This document shows positions 63,950-64,000 of a stretch of DNA of 64,000 nt, piece by piece. How positions within the stretch are numbered: position 1 is the first letter of the stretch; every line of letters begins with the position of its first letter. The notes beneath the pieces were generated by a model. The model did not search any database. It saw only the letters and a list, made by a program, of their open reading frames with translations, and was not told where the DNA came from. A program made the translations under genes and the position numbers. Source of the DNA: Hymenobacter sp. DG25B (GTDB lineage: Bacteria > Bacteroidota > Bacteroidia > Cytophagales > Hymenobacteraceae); the NCBI RefSeq assembly GCF_000801315.1, contig NZ_CP010054.1, positions 1,674,001 through 1,738,000 of the forward strand, read 5' to 3'.

Positions 63950-64000
63950 TCACACCACCACAAACGTGTGGTAGTGGGCCACGGCCAGGGGGCGGTGCTG
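63950..64000 (-). CDS. Possible C-terminal end of a gene entering from the right
   Basis: The minus strand reads an open frame of 16 codons ending QHRPLAVAHYHTFVVV and TGA (63952-63950), followed by a GC-rich hairpin. Too short to assign a family; the call rests on an open frame, a stop and a hairpin in the right order. Confidence 0.3.
   Translation of the reverse strand, partial: QHRPLAVAHYHTFVVV

Noticed and set aside
1..64000. Prophage, integrative element or transposon
   Set aside because: No integrase, transposase, terminase or structural gene was found; the phage-like gene at 32647 is isolated and the tRNA genes show no adjacent duplicated ends.

Overview
The window reads as chromosomal DNA of a GC-rich member of the Bacteroidota, most like Hymenobacter. 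The evidence is a SusC/SusD pair, a hybrid two-component regulator, a type IX secretion C-terminal domain, Bacteroidota-type TAnnTTTG promoter boxes, high-GC coding bias and many long intergenic palindromes. No phage, plasmid, transposase, rRNA or CRISPR array is seen. Two tRNA genes are present: Arg-CCG and one with a CAT anticodon.

Layout. 1-3.5 kb: start of an ArsR-type regulator with its operator, two small acidic hydrophilic proteins, a small GNAT protein, a fasciclin protein and two small hypothetical proteins. 3.5-16.2 kb: a polysaccharide-utilisation-type locus on the minus strand (hybrid two-component regulator, PfkB sugar kinase, SusC, SusD, two GH30 glycosidases of which one is frameshifted, and an SGNH hydrolase). 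16.2-22 kb: a TetR-controlled export ABC system (membrane-fusion protein, two ATPases, two permeases) with two candidate TetR operators. 22-24.1 kb: tRNA-Arg, ohr and sucC. 24.5-31.6 kb: a five-gene plus-strand operon described below. 31.7-38.8 kb: lolD-like ATPase, a phage-protein-like gene, a P-type ATPase, a short recQ and an AT-richer hypothetical gene. 38.9-46 kb: small redox and stress genes (DJ-1/PfpI, ABM, YqhD-like dehydrogenase, MDR reductase, ohr-ohrR, rhodanese) and a T9SS cargo protein. 46-54.9 kb: PASTA protein, double-length D-Ala-D-Ala ligase, beta-barrel protein, pgk, membrane protein, site-2 protease, HAD hydrolase and tRNA. 55.4-63.8 kb: a two-component system driving an RND tripartite efflux pump.

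Most interesting system (24523-31574). Five co-directional genes encode (1) a methyltransferase-like/winged-helix/adenylate-forming fusion, (2) an adenylate-forming enzyme fused to an acyl carrier domain, (3) a membrane-anchored SGNH protein, (4) an MBOAT acyltransferase and (5) a 45-residue single-span microprotein ending in FRYAHW. This is the part list of the Gram-positive dlt (teichoic acid D-alanylation) pathway: DltA+DltC fused, DltD, DltB and a DltX-like acyl-shuttle microprotein whose C-terminal hexapeptide carries the acyl-accepting tyrosine. A Gram-negative of this kind has no teichoic acid, and the activating enzymes lack an obvious amino-acid-type FDxS motif. I infer a dlt-like envelope acylation system with an unknown acyl group and an unknown acceptor. 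The microprotein is shorter than the usual ORF cutoff and is easily missed.

Other points of note are a palindromic element inserted in frame in the ligase gene, at least five families of long intergenic inverted repeats, a single-base frameshift in a GH30 lipoprotein gene, and palindromic operators next to the ArsR, TetR and OhrR-like regulator genes. Start codons were moved from the longest reading frame to an internal ATG wherever the extension began with TTG or GTG or lacked family similarity.
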